Source: Streptomyces sp. ICC1 (GTDB lineage: Bacteria; Actinomycetota; Actinomycetes; Streptomycetales; Streptomycetaceae). From it: a DNA stretch of 64,000 nucleotides. Where the stretch lies: the NCBI RefSeq assembly GCF_003287935.1, contig NZ_CP030287.1:4802267-4866266 (forward strand), in the 5' to 3' direction. The translations under genes were made by a program, and so were the position numbers. Below the pieces are notes generated by a model. That model was not told where the DNA came from. It was given only the letters and a program-made list of their open reading frames with translations, and searched no databases. Below, piece after piece: positions 35,307 to 43,370 of this stretch. Positions within the stretch are counted from its first letter, which is position 1. Each line of letters opens with the position of its first letter.

Positions 35307-35445
35307 TCACAGATCGGGGCCGAAGCCCTGGAAGTTGATGACCGCGGGGGCCGCGCCCTGGGTGATCGGTGCTCGCCCACCGCCCGCAGGAAGGGGAGCG
35401 GCCCGCAGAGGTAGGCCGTGGTGCCGGGGTGCCCTCGACGAAGAG
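35307..35445 (-). pseudogene. Flavohemoprotein/ferredoxin-reductase C-terminal remnant
   Basis: On the reverse strand one frame reads GTTAYLCGPLPFLRAVGEHR and, after a frameshift near 35365, another reads APAVINFQGFGPDL to a stop at 35307-35309. Together they reproduce the end of an NO-dioxygenase-type flavohemoprotein (YLCGPxPFMR ... INYEVFGPDL). Upstream nothing fits, so only about 45 codons survive. Flavohemoproteins fit the hypoxia/nitrosative-stress theme of the preceding island. Confidence 0.55.
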
Positions 35446-35650
35446 GTCGCGGCTACGGAGGCGATGCGCAACTGGAGGCGAGAGCGCCGCGGCCCATTCC
35501 GTGCGATGGGCTCGAAGTCTTCGTTCGTGCGCGGTGCGTGGCTGTGTCCGGAGCGAGGGTCCTTCCAGCCTGACCTGTTCACGCCCTGTCGTGCGTCGAT
35601 CTCAGTCGGTAGCGTCGCCGGTCCAAGATCATTCACTTTGAGGGAGTTCG

Positions 35651-36098
35651 ATGAGCGCGAACACAGTGACCCCCTGTACTGGGACAGCTGCTGACGGCCC
35701 TGGCGGGGGCGCCGGGGACGGCAGGCAAGTTCGAGTCCTGGACCGGCAGGGGCCCCAATGAGCCGCTGACCGCGGAAGAGGTGGCCGCGGCGGCTCCCGC
35801 CGGCATGCTTTCGGCGCTGGCCGAGCTGGCCCGGGTGAGCGAAGCGGAAGAGGCGGCCTCCCTCGCCGAGGAGATCTCTGCCCTGGTGGACGCCATCCCG
35901 GCCGAGACCATCGAGGTGTTCCGGGCGGCGGCGCGGATCGAGGACCTCACCCCGGCAGAGGAATCGGCGGCCGAGCAGATCGTGGCGGAGGCCCGCGCCC
36001 TGGCGGCCGCCCTGCCGCAGAGCCGCTCCTGGCTCGGCTCCGGCCCCAACGAACCCCTCGCCGAGGAACAGGTGGGGCCTTGGGGCAAGGCCCGATGA
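35651..36098 (+). pseudogene. Frameshifted small helical protein with a repeated GPNEPL motif
   Basis: ATG 35651 follows a GAGGGAG site and reads MSANTVTP, but this frame ends after 36 codons. A one-base shift in the CCCCC run at about 35670 gives a long coherent frame: VLGQLLTALAGAPGTAGKFE, ESWTGRGPNEPLTAEEVAAA, then Ala/Glu-rich helices to QSRSWLGSGPNEPLAEEQV and a stop at 36096-36098. GPNEPL occurs near both ends of the protein. The family is unknown to me. The rest looks intact, so a homopolymer sequencing error is as likely as a real mutation. Confidence 0.6.
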
Positions 36099-36112
36099 CG
36101 CTGATGGTTCTT

Positions 36113-36193
36113 GTCTCCGGTCGGTCGGCGTGACGTCGGTTGCACGGGGAAGGCGGTTGGCCATGGGCCGGGCGAATGTCGCCCGACCCATGG
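36113..36193 (-). pseudogene. Short remnant of an anti-sigma-type ATPase 3' end, with a strong hairpin
   Basis: The reverse strand reads ARPMANRLPRATDVTPT, closely parallel to WPMVNHLARATAVTRHPT at the end of the intact ATPase gene at 37008-37397. The DNA is also visibly similar (compare 36113-36176 with about 37034-37112). Only some 20 codons remain. The segment overlaps a 14-bp stem (36161-36174 against 36180-36193, one mismatch, five-base loop) that might end the preceding transcript or act in the leader of the GPP34 gene. Confidence 0.5.
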
Positions 36194-36297
36194 TTCTCCC
36201 GTGGTGGCAGGGGAACGAGGGAGTCCTCGCGGGCGTTGGTGCGAGGGTAGGAGCGGTATCGGGGGATCCGATTTCCGAAGCTTTCGAGGGAGCGCTC

Positions 36298-36921
36298 ATG
36301 AGCACGGCGAAGGACTTGTTCATCATCGCCATGGACGAACGGCCCGGGGCTGGTGTCGGGCAGGGCGACTTGTCGCTCGCGCTCGCGGGCGCCGAACTGA
36401 TCGATCTCCTCGCCGTACAGGCCGCTTCTCTGGACGGCGACTCCATCGTGCCAGGCGGGCCGTATGAGCCGCATGACGAGCTCGTGGCCGAGGCCTCGTC
36501 GGCGCTCATCCGGCAGACGCCCTACGAAGGGGTCGAAGACTGGTTGTGGCGCCGCGGCCGGGATCTGTCCACGACCTACCAGGCCACCCTCGAAGAGGCC
36601 GGCCAGCTGACTCGGGGACGGCGCGCCCTGCTGCCCTTCGGAAACGACCGCCTGGAAGTCGCCGAGACACCCGCTCGGCGCCGGGCCCGCAGCCGGTGGG
36701 AGGCGGGTGAGCCCACCCTCATCGCCCTCGCCGCGGTCGTGGGCATTGAGGCCGCCCGCTCCGAGGACGGAGGCGAGCGCGCGAACGAGCCGGTCGTCGA
36801 GGACGAAGCGGTGACCACCGTGCTGGCGATCGTCAACGACGCGGTGACGGAGCTGGAAGCCGTAAGACAGCGGCGTTCCATCGAGAACGCGGCCTTCGCC
36901 AATGTCTGGCGTGTCCCGTAG
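36298..36921 (+). CDS. GPP34 (GOLPH3/Vps74-like) family phosphoprotein
   Basis: 207 residues from ATG 36298 with GAGGGAG about 6 nt upstream. The all-helical GPP34 pattern is present: STAKDLFIIAMDERPGAG, LSLALAGAELIDLLAVQAAS, then HDELVAEASSALIRQTPYEG with a tryptophan-rich VEDWLWRRGRDLS. A C-terminal helix follows (VLAIVNDAVTELEAVRQRRS). Eukaryotic members bind PI4P; the streptomycete ones are abundant, of unknown function, and frequently found in stress-gene clusters like this one. Confidence 0.85.
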   Translation: MSTAKDLFIIAMDERPGAGVGQGDLSLALAGAELIDLLAVQAASLDGDSIVPGGPYEPHDELVAEASSALIRQTPYEGVEDWLWRRGRDLSTTYQATLEEAGQLTRGRRALLPFGNDRLEVAETPARRRARSRWEAGEPTLIALAAVVGIEAARSEDGGERANEPVVEDEAVTTVLAIVNDAVTELEAVRQRRSIENAAFANVWRVP

Positions 36922-37007
36922 GCATATACGCCGCCTGGTGCCCTCCAGAGCCGTCCGATGTGACCGAGCCCTGGCGGGAGAAGTTCGCGTACGGCGGCGC
37001 CGTGGTG

Positions 37008-37397
37008 CTACCGGTCGAGGAGGGCGCTGACGGTCTTGCCGCCGGTCGGGTGGCGGGTGACGGCCGTAGCCCGGGCGAGGTGGTTGACCATGGGCCAGCC
37101 GAATCCTCCGGCGCCACCGTTCAGGTCAGGGCTGCGCATGCGCGGGGCCCGCGGACCGTCGTCGTGGACGGCGACCTCGACGGCGCCAGGGTGCGCGGTC
37201 AGGTCCAAGGTGCAGGTGCCGCCGCCGTGCCGCAGTGCGTTCGTGACGAGCTCTGAGACGACCAGGACCACGGTGTCGGCTGCTTCGGCCGCGATCACCG
37301 GCAGGAGGTCGTGCAGGAAGTGGCGGGTGGTCTCGCGTGCGCCGGCGACCGATGCCGTGGCGCAGGTGGGTGCGACGGTGATGCTCATCGTGCTCAT
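37008..37397 (-). CDS. Anti-sigma-factor-type ATP-binding protein (RsbW/SpoIIAB-like HATPase)
   Basis: 129 residues from ATG 37397 with GGGAG 6 nt upstream. It is a compact HATPase_c_2 domain: AGARETTRHFLHDLL, N-box VLVVSELVTNALRHGGGTC, G1-box VAVHDDGP, G2 GGFGWPMVNHLARATAV and C-terminal TGGKTVSALL. Streptomycetes have dozens of these, acting as sigma-factor kinases/antagonists or in morphogenesis. No partner anti-sigma antagonist or sigma gene is adjacent. A fragment of a second copy lies at 36113-36180. Confidence 0.9.
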   Translation of the reverse strand: MSTMSITVAPTCATASVAGARETTRHFLHDLLPVIAAEAADTVVLVVSELVTNALRHGGGTCTLDLTAHPGAVEVAVHDDGPRAPRMRSPDLNGGAGGFGWPMVNHLARATAVTRHPTGGKTVSALLDR

Positions 37398-37572
37398 CGG
37401 GTCTCCCAGGTCGCTGGTTGTCGCTGCGCGTCCCGTGGGCGCTCAGTGGGTTTCCCCGGACCGCGGGGACCAGGCCGGCGCTGACAGCGCTGCGCCCTGG
37501 TCCCTCGTTGGGGGCGGCTGTTGACCGGCACCGGGGTCGAGGGCGCTCGCCGGAGCGGCCGTACCGGAGCTG

Positions 37573-37746
37573 CTACTGGTGGGGTACGTGGTTCAGCCGC
37601 GGGGTGCGGGTACGGCGATGGGCTGCCGGGCCCCGGCGCCGCCGGCCGGGTAAGGGGTTGCGTCGTGCGGGGACGCTGGGGGCCAGGGCGAGGAGGGCGA
37701 TGACCGCGAGGGCCGCGGCGATGAGGGTCACGGTGATGAGGGTCAT
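37573..37746 (-). CDS. Small membrane protein with basic tail (57 residues)
   Basis: Starts MTLITVTLIAAALAVIALLA at ATG 37746 and continues LALAPSVPA, then a strongly basic, Pro-rich tail ending LNHVPHQ. One N-terminal helix and a cytoplasmic positively charged tail are predicted. A GGAAGG-type site is upstream. Codon 32 is TTA (37651-37653), which is rare in Streptomyces and may make translation depend on bldA. No family recognised; short size and high GC keep confidence moderate. Confidence 0.5.
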   Translation of the reverse strand: MTLITVTLIAAALAVIALLALAPSVPARRNPLPGRRRRGPAAHRRTRTPRLNHVPHQ

Positions 37747-37827
37747 GTTCCTGCCTTCCGTCGGGTTCTGACTGCCTGTAGCTACTTGGTGTTACCGAAT
37801 CCCGGGCGGCTAAACACGGTGGGTGAT

Positions 37828-37851
37828 GTTTGAGTGGCGGAGGCGGGGCAT
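37828..37851 (+). promoter_or_regulatory. SigB-type promoter before the CsbD gene
   Basis: GTTTGA (37828-37833), a 12-nt spacer and GGGCAT (37846-37851) resemble the general-stress sigma-B consensus (GTTT...GGGTAT). The -10 ends 41 nt before the CsbD start. CsbD genes are classical sigma-B targets in Bacillus and actinomycetes. Confidence 0.55.
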
Positions 37852-37892
37852 ACGCCATGACGTAACGCTTTCTACCGCTTGGAGTGATGACC

Positions 37893-38066
37893 ATGTCCGG
37901 TGACGAGAAGACTCAGGCCAAGGTCGAGCAGGCCAAGGGCAAGGCCAAGGAGACCGCCGGCCGCCTCGTGGGCAACGAGCGCCTGACCGCGGAAGGCCGC
38001 GCCGAGCAGGCCAAGGGCGACGCCCGCCAGGCCAAGGAAAAGATCAAGGACGTCTTCAAGGACTGA
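37893..38066 (+). CDS. CsbD-family general stress protein
   Basis: 57 residues (MSGDEKTQAKVEQAKGKAKE, GRLVGNERLTAEGRAEQAKG, DARQAKEKIKDVFKD), highly charged and lacking Cys and Trp, exactly the CsbD pattern. ATG 37893 is chosen over GTG 37884 and ATG 37887 because GGAG sits 9 nt before it. Cytoplasmic, function unknown beyond stress induction. It has its own SigB-like promoter and a perfect terminator, so it is a single-gene unit. Confidence 0.93.
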   Translation: MSGDEKTQAKVEQAKGKAKETAGRLVGNERLTAEGRAEQAKGDARQAKEKIKDVFKD

Positions 38067-38086
38067 CCACACACCGCGGTGTTCAA

Positions 38087-38119
38087 GGGGGCAGGCCCGG
38101 ACCAGGGCCTGCCCCCTTT
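38087..38119 (+). terminator. Intrinsic terminator after the CsbD gene
   Basis: A perfect 12-bp GC stem (38087-38098 against 38105-38116) with loop GGACCA is followed by TTT, 20 nt after the CsbD stop. Confidence 0.9.
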
Positions 38120-38711
38120 CCGTTTTCGCGCGACCACAGGGGTGCTGCCTCCGACCGGTTGCGTGCTGCGCCGCTCCCGAGAGCCGGACCGCCGAAAACC
38201 ACCTCACCGGCCCTGACCGTCGGTGAAAAGGGGTCTCCAGCTGTATCCGGGCGGCGGCCGGGCGGGGCGGTGACATCGGCGGATTCGCAGGCTGTCGCCG
38301 CCGGACACAGGTCACGGCCCGAAGGCGCACTGCGTGGCCTGGTCTCTGCTCTTGCCGGTGTCCGACGGGGGGCGCCAGAGCCGGATGAGTGGTGCGATCC
38401 TCGGCGGCGTAAGCGGGGGGCGCCGCCGCGTCGGGCTCCTGCACCGGCGGTGCTCGGCACGTCGTGTCCCTCCGGCCCGCGGGTGCCCGGCCGCCGAGTA
38501 CAGCTCGTGCCAGCCCTCGGCGGGCTTGAACCCGGTCCGTTAGGCCCTGCTGGAGTGCATGCGAGGGTGTATCTCAGATGGCTGTGCCCGGTAGCTTCGC
38601 TCGCAGAGAAGGCGAGGTCAGATCGTCATCTTTTACCCCTGTGTACCAGCAGCGTTCGGGGGTATCAGCGTGCAAGCAGAGGTGTGGCGTGTGTGAAGGA
38701 GGGTGGCGGTG
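38120..38711. other. Unassigned 590-bp stretch
   Basis: Open frames exist on both strands, but all are Arg/Pro/Gly-rich, lack ribosome sites and resemble no protein. The last 150 bp are less GC-rich and probably hold the promoter of the downstream ATP-binding protein gene. No RNA gene or repeat was recognised. Confidence 0.5.
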
Positions 38712-39185
38712 ATGGGCTCCTTGGTGCCCCTGGACGAGTGTGCGTCGCTGGTCAGCCTTCCGATTGTGTCTGCCCTGGCCCTGGACGGCTGTGAACCGAT
38801 CGCAGGGGCCCGGCGTTCTGCCCGAGATTTCATGACCGCCGTGCAGGCTGTTCATGGACTTCCGGTGTCCGAGCGTGCGATGAGCATGGTGGAACTGGTC
38901 GTCAGCGAGCTGGTAACCAATTCCTACAAATACGCCCCCGGGCCGTGTCTGCTGGAACTGGAAGTCGTCAACGGCGCGGTGGAGATCAGCGTGTGGGATA
39001 CCGGCGATCGGCTCCCCGTGGCGAGCCCGGCTGATCCGGGACGGGTTGGGCAGCACGGCCTGGAGATCGCGATGGCGGTGTGCCGCAGCTTCGAGGTACG
39101 GCGCGAGTCCGTGGGTAAGCGCGTGAAGGTTGCAGTGGCGCTGGCCGACGATCCCGGCGGCAACCCGGCCGGCCGGATGTCGTGA
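38712..39185 (+). CDS. Anti-sigma-factor-type ATP-binding protein
   Basis: 157 residues from ATG 38712, with AAGGAGGG ending 8 nt upstream; an in-frame GTG at 38703 would overlap that site. HATPase_c_2 motifs: GARRSARDFMTAVQAV, N-box MVELVVSELVTNSYKYAPGP, G1 ISVWDTGDRLP and G2 PGRVGQHGLEIAMAVCRSFE. The N-terminal 30 residues are not part of the domain. It belongs to the same broad family as 37008-37397 but is not a close duplicate. Confidence 0.88.
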   Translation: MGSLVPLDECASLVSLPIVSALALDGCEPIAGARRSARDFMTAVQAVHGLPVSERAMSMVELVVSELVTNSYKYAPGPCLLELEVVNGAVEISVWDTGDRLPVASPADPGRVGQHGLEIAMAVCRSFEVRRESVGKRVKVAVALADDPGGNPAGRMS

Positions 39186-39272
39186 TCATGCTGGTCAGGT
39201 CTCTTGCCCGGTAAGTGGGACGCGGTGTCATCAGAGTGATGACGGCCCAGACGGAGTACGCACGATCCCCTC

Positions 39273-39547
39273 GTGTCCTCGGCGCGGCTTTCGTGCAGCT
39301 GGCAGATCATCACTGCCACTGCGCTGGCCCTCGCCGGTGCCGGTCTCACCGCGCCCGCACATGCCGACCCCGTCTCCGACCTCGGCAGCGCGGTCAGCGC
39401 CGTGAACAAATGGAACTTCACGGCCGCGCCGCCGTATGCCCGCAGGAAGTCGCCGTGGTGCCCGTTCTCGGCGACCGGGTCGGCGACCACGCGGACAACT
39501 GCTCCAACGGCAACGGCAACGGCAACGTCATCGGCCACGCGAGATAG
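39273..39547 (+). pseudogene. Frameshifted small secreted protein
   Basis: Frame one gives a signal peptide (QIITATALALAGAGLTAPAH) and mature start ADPVSDLGSAVSAVNKWNF. After a shift near 39420 the second frame continues RAAVCPQEVAVVPVLGDRVG and ends DHADNCSNGNGNGNVIGHAR at 39545-39547. Read together they form a plausible small secreted streptomycete protein with two cysteines and a GN repeat, but no single frame encodes it. No ribosome site precedes the first frame, so the 5' end is also damaged. Confidence 0.6.
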
Positions 39548-39640
39548 CGCGGCGCCCGGCCGAGCGCCCGCCCGGCATCGCGCGACGGCTTCGAACGGCG
39601 GCATGTCACCGGCGTGCGCTGAGCCCGGTGGCCGGGTACC

Positions 39641-39970
39641 TGGGGCTGGGGGAGCAGGCTCCTCCAGCGCATGCAGCGCCCGTTGTGGGCGTCCTCCGGA
39701 GTCAAGGACCCCGCCTACCCCGACACGATGTATGTCAGTGAACTCGTCGTCGCGGGCACCGTGAACACCATGCCGGGCGCCACGCTGGCCGCGTTCGCCG
39801 ACCACGGCGCCCTTCCCGGGCCCCCGCCGGTGGCGGACGACTTCGCGGCCGCGGCCGCCCACTTCGAAGCACTGGAACGGGCCGGCGTCGACTTCGCCGA
39901 CGTCACCGACACCCTGGACCGCGAAGGACCGGCCAAGTTCGAGGGCAGCTGGAAGGAGCTCGGAGCATAG
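39641..39970 (+). pseudogene. Transaldolase C-terminal remnant
   Basis: About 105 codons: RPLWASSGVKDPAYPDTMYV, ELVVAGTVNTMPGATLAAFA, ALERAGVDFADVTDTLDREG, KFEGSWKELGA to a TAG at 39968-39970. This is the C-terminal third of transaldolase, with the phosphate-binding WAS(S/T)GVKDP segment. The catalytic Lys and the rest of the barrel are missing and no start exists. The intact enzyme would act in the pentose phosphate pathway, so a functional copy must lie elsewhere. Confidence 0.85.
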
Positions 39971-40029
39971 GTGGAGCGCGAGATGCACTCCGAAGGCGTC
40001 CGAGTCGGCGAGGCAAGCCGGCGCACACT

Positions 40030-40350
40030 GGTCTCGTCCCACCACGGAGTGCCGGGTTCCCCGAGGGCGACCTTCGCCGTGTGCACGCGGCGCCCGGCCT
40101 CGCGTTCTCCCTGTTCGTCGTGCGCCCGCAGGGCGGCCCCGACGGCACGCCGGGCCGCCATCAGGTGCGTACGCAACCGCGCGGCGATATCGGCGGGAAC
40201 GTCCGGGTCGGTGGCCCGCCAGCGCCTGCCGTCGAGGACGACGTAGCGTCCGTCCGAGGTGTGTTCCGGCGGAGAGCTTCCGGCATTAGGCGCGCCCGCC
40301 GTGACATGGGTACTCGCGGTCTTCGCAGAGCCGGGTGGAGGGGTGTCGTC
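40030..40350 (-). pseudogene. Conserved hypothetical protein, ends uncertain
   Basis: The core RYVVLDGRRWRATDPDVPAD, LMAARRAVGAALRAHDEQGE and VHTAKVALGEPGTPWWD matches a small conserved actinobacterial protein whose function I do not know. The reverse frame stays open at its 3' side into sequence antisense to the transaldolase remnant. No start with a ribosome site is found in frame; the only good start, ATG 40381, is in another frame. It is probably damaged at one or both ends, although a functional short protein cannot be excluded. Confidence 0.45.
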
Positions 40351-40390
40351 GTGGCTCTTGCGCGCACAGTTCTGGCATGCGATCGGTTCC

Positions 40391-40925
40391 TTACGGTGGA
40401 GGCAGGGAGGCCATCTGGCCGAGGAGGGCAAACGGCTCGTCGGGCACGTGTCCCATGGCGAGCTGGGAAGCGAAGCGGGTGAGACCGTTCACGCCGTCGG
40501 CCACGTGGACGGTTCCCGCCCCAGCCCCCGCCGCGGCCGGGGGCTGGGGCGGGGGCGGGCCCGGTCAGGGCCCAGTCGACCTTGAAGGTCGCGAAGTCCC
40601 ACTGGAAGCGTTGCAGGTCCCGTGCGAGGCGGGAGGGGAGATGCTCTTCGCCGACGAGGTCGCGGTACAGCGCCGGCGCCGACGTGTCGGCGGGTACGGC
40701 CCGGCGCGCGTCGACGGTTTCTCCGCCTGCTGTCCTGACCCCGACCGCGGTGCCGCCCCGTACGACGACGGACGCGACATGTTCCCCGTGGCGCAGGACG
40801 CCTCCGCGGCGCCGCAGGCGGCTCACGACTGCATGGGTCAGGGCGCCGGCACCGCCCATGGGAACGGGGAAGCCGGCTCTGGGCGAGCATCGACATCACA
40901 CCGCGCGAGGGATGATGGGGATGGA
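40391..40925 (-). pseudogene. Remnant of a phytoene-desaturase-like FAD oxidoreductase
   Basis: Pieces in three frames line up as one protein: SMLAQS, then (shift near 40870) PMGGAGALTHAVVSRLRRRG, GEHLPSRLARDLQRFQWDFA and FKVDWALTGPAPAP. After a shift near 40520 it continues GTVHVADGVNGLTRFASQLA and GHVPDEPFALLGQMAS to a TAA at 40391-40393. This is the middle of a CrtI/NAD(P)-FAD oxidoreductase. The FAD-binding N-terminus and the C-terminus are missing and two frameshifts are present, so it is dead. Confidence 0.65.
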
Positions 40926-41081
40926 ATGACGGAACGTGAGGTCAGGAGCTTCCTCACTCCGCGTCCTCACGGGTAGGTGAGCCCGCTTCGCCATGGCTGC
41001 ATGAGCCAGCTGACGGCACCGGGAACGAGGCACGTTTCCTGGACTGCTCGCGGACGCGGGTGTGGACGGTCGAAGTGCGCG

Positions 41082-42221
41082 TCAGCTGACCCGAAGACCG
41101 ACCGCCAGCGTCAGTTCAAGGACCCGCTGTGGCGATGCGAGATCCGGGAACAGCTCCCGCAGCTGCGACATCCGGTACCGGACTGTCTGGGGATGGACGA
41201 ACAACGCCGCCGCCACCTCGTCCCGCCTGCCCTGGTGCAGCAGCCACGCCCGCAACGTCTCCTCCAGCCGCCGTGCGGTCGCGACGGGCAAGGTCCGCAA
41301 CGGTGCGAGGGCTCGGGCACGCAGGTCTGCGAACGCGTCCGCGTCAGCGCTCAGCACCAGCTCGGGCAGGTGGTCCTCGGTGTCGCGAACATCAGAGGAG
41401 AGGGAGCGCGCGCGTAGGGCTCGTGCGTACGAGGCCGACGCACGAGTCCATGGCCGGGCCGGGCCGACCACGGCGGTGCGGCCGGTTAGCTGCCGCAGGA
41501 GATGTGATCGGTCGGCATCGGGGACGAGCAGCACACCGGTGACGTCCGGCAGATCATCGAGGACGAGGGTGCTCGGGTCGAGGGCGCGGTAGGCGGGCCG
41601 GGCCTGGGCGGCGGGCAGCAGGACCGCGGTCAGGGAAACCGGAGGCTGCCACCCGGCCCGTTGAGCAGAGGCGAGCAGCACGTCCGTGCTCGCGTCGGCG
41701 AGGAGATCGCGGGCCAGGTGTTCCAGGTGGCGCTCGTGGGCCCTGCCCCGGGCGGCCAGTTCGTCGGCGTGGCCCGCGGCGCTCGCGGCGGAGAGCTCGT
41801 CGATGTAGGCGAAGGTCAGCTCGGCGAACTTGGCGACCTCGGCGGCGGGCAGACCTGCGGGTACGGCACCCGCTGCCAGGCATCGCCAGGCCACGCGGGC
41901 GCCGACGCGGTAGGCGCTGAGTAGGGCGTCCATCGAACGGCCGTCGCGCACCTCGCCGCGGCCCAGCTCGTAGGCTGCGTCACCGGCGTCGCCGCCTGTG
42001 GCGTTCCCGCTCGCGAGGTCCAGGTAGTGCCCCAGGGCGGTGCGGACGGATCGGCGGATGGTGGCGCCCATGCGGCCCGAAAGGGCGTTGGCGTAGGGAT
42101 GGACCTCGTCGATGATCGCCTGGACGACCTCGTCGGCCGTGGTCTTCAGCGCGGCCCGAAGTGCGGTGACCGTCGTCTCATCCAGGGTCAGTTCGCTGGC
42201 CCTCCGGATTGCATGGCTCAC
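41082..42221 (-). CDS. PucR-family transcriptional regulator
   Basis: 379 residues from GTG 42221 with AGGGAA upstream. The N-terminal RsbRD-like helical domain (VVQAIIDEVHPYANALSGRM, VGARVAWRCLAAGAVPAGLP) leads to a GGDEF-like linker region. The C-terminal PucR helix-turn-helix is TLRAWLLHQGRRDEVAAALF with VHPQTVRYRMSQLRELFPDL. Regulators of this type sit next to and control desaturase operons in actinobacteria. It is divergent from the ferredoxin-reductase/desaturase pair across 86 bp that contain inverted repeats. Confidence 0.92.
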   Translation of the reverse strand: MSHAIRRASELTLDETTVTALRAALKTTADEVVQAIIDEVHPYANALSGRMGATIRRSVRTALGHYLDLASGNATGGDAGDAAYELGRGEVRDGRSMDALLSAYRVGARVAWRCLAAGAVPAGLPAAEVAKFAELTFAYIDELSAASAAGHADELAARGRAHERHLEHLARDLLADASTDVLLASAQRAGWQPPVSLTAVLLPAAQARPAYRALDPSTLVLDDLPDVTGVLLVPDADRSHLLRQLTGRTAVVGPARPWTRASASYARALRARSLSSDVRDTEDHLPELVLSADADAFADLRARALAPLRTLPVATARRLEETLRAWLLHQGRRDEVAAALFVHPQTVRYRMSQLRELFPDLASPQRVLELTLAVGLRVS

Positions 42222-42231
42222 GTTTTGTTCC

Positions 42232-42276
42232 CTGCGAACAGTTCAGTCGACCAGATTTACGTCCTGCGGTCAGGAC
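42232..42276. promoter_or_regulatory. Inverted repeats in the desaturase operon promoter region
   Basis: Two dyads lie in the 86-bp region between the PucR gene and the reductase gene. One is TGTTC-N5-GAACA at about 42228-42242. The other is GTCCTG-N4-CAGGAC, perfect 6-bp arms, at 42261-42276. They are plausible sites for the adjacent PucR regulator. Confidence 0.5.
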
Positions 42277-42307
42277 TTTACCCCTTGAGGCGCAGCAAGC
42301 TGGAGTC

Positions 42308-43363
42308 ATGACGAGTACAGCCCTCCGCAGCAGGGCGTGGAAACTGCTGGACATGGTCACGACGCCGCTGCTGCCGTCGGACTACCTCGACCTGGTCAGC
42401 CCGCTGCGTGCGGGCGCTGACCTGCGTGGGCGCATCGAGGCCGTGCACCCCGAGACTGGGGACGCCGCGACCATCGTGATCAGGCCGGGCCGGGGCTGGC
42501 GCGGCCACACAGCCGGTCAGTACGTGCGGATCGGGGTCGACGTCGACGGGGTGCGCCTGTGGCGTGCCTACTCCATCACCTCGCCGACAAACCGCCAGGA
42601 CGGCCGCGTCACGATCACCGTGAAGGCGATCCCGGACGGCAAGGTCAGCAACCACCTGGTCCGCAGGGCGAAACCGGGCACGCTGATCCAGCTCGACCAG
42701 CCGACCGGTGACTTCGTGCTGCCGCAGGCCAAGCCCGCCAAGGTGCTCTACCTGACGGCCGGCAGCGGCATCACGCCCGTGATGGGCATGCTGCGCGACA
42801 TCGAGCTCGACGACGTCGTCATGGTCCACTCCGCGCCACAGCCGCAAGACGTGATCTTCCGCAACGAACTGCACCACCTGGTCGCGGACAACAAGCTGCG
42901 GCTCACCGAGGTGCACACCGACACAGACGGCATGCTCGACATCGCCCGTCTCGACGAACTCGTGCCCGACTGGGCCGAGCGCGAGACCTGGGCTTGCGGG
43001 CCCGCGGGCCTGCTCGACGCCGCCGAACAGCACTGGACCGAGCACGGCGTACAAGAGCGCCTGCACACCGAACGCTTCCGCCCCAGCATCGTCGTCGCCG
43101 GCGACGGCGGCGAGGTCACGTTCAGCGCCACCGGCAAGACCGTCGACGCGGACGGCGCAACGCCGTTGCTGGACGTCGGCGAGGAGGCCGGCGTGCTCAT
43201 GCCCTCCGGGTGCCGCATGGGCATCTGCTTCGGCTGCGTCACGCCGCTCAAGTCGGGCGCCGTCCGCGACCTGCGCACCGGCGAGATCACCGAGGCCGAG
43301 CCGGGCGTCCTCATCCAGACCTGCGTGTCCGCCGCGGCGGGCCCCTGCGACATCGAACGGTAG
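42308..43363 (+). CDS. Ferredoxin reductase (FNR domain plus [2Fe-2S] ferredoxin)
   Basis: 351 residues. The FAD-binding domain (GQYVRIGVDVDGVRLWRAYS, with RxYS) and the NAD(P) domain (KVLYLTAGSGITPVMGMLRD, ETWACGPAGLLDAAE) are followed by a C-terminal plant-type ferredoxin. The cluster cysteines are in PSGCRMGICFGCVTPLKSG and a final one is in VLIQTCVSAAAG. It passes electrons from NADPH to the acyl desaturase encoded 7 nt downstream, like Rv3230c with DesA3 in mycobacteria. Start ATG 42308 follows GGAG closely. Confidence 0.94.
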   Translation: MTSTALRSRAWKLLDMVTTPLLPSDYLDLVSPLRAGADLRGRIEAVHPETGDAATIVIRPGRGWRGHTAGQYVRIGVDVDGVRLWRAYSITSPTNRQDGRVTITVKAIPDGKVSNHLVRRAKPGTLIQLDQPTGDFVLPQAKPAKVLYLTAGSGITPVMGMLRDIELDDVVMVHSAPQPQDVIFRNELHHLVADNKLRLTEVHTDTDGMLDIARLDELVPDWAERETWACGPAGLLDAAEQHWTEHGVQERLHTERFRPSIVVAGDGGEVTFSATGKTVDADGATPLLDVGEEAGVLMPSGCRMGICFGCVTPLKSGAVRDLRTGEITEAEPGVLIQTCVSAAAGPCDIER

Positions 43364-43370
43364 GAGCACC

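Noticed and set aside
35725..35750. Second TTCGAGTCC T-loop-like sequence
   Set aside because: It falls in the coding part of the frameshifted GPNEPL protein and lacks the other tRNA arms.
38159..38794. Rightward 211-codon ORF
   Set aside because: No ribosome site, no recognisable segment, and it overlaps the well-supported ATP-binding protein gene in another frame.
40471..40560. Palindromic GC-rich segment as a regulatory element
   Set aside because: The mirrored GCCCCAGCCCC runs are explained as the Pro/Gly-rich, frameshifted part of the FAD-oxidoreductase remnant.
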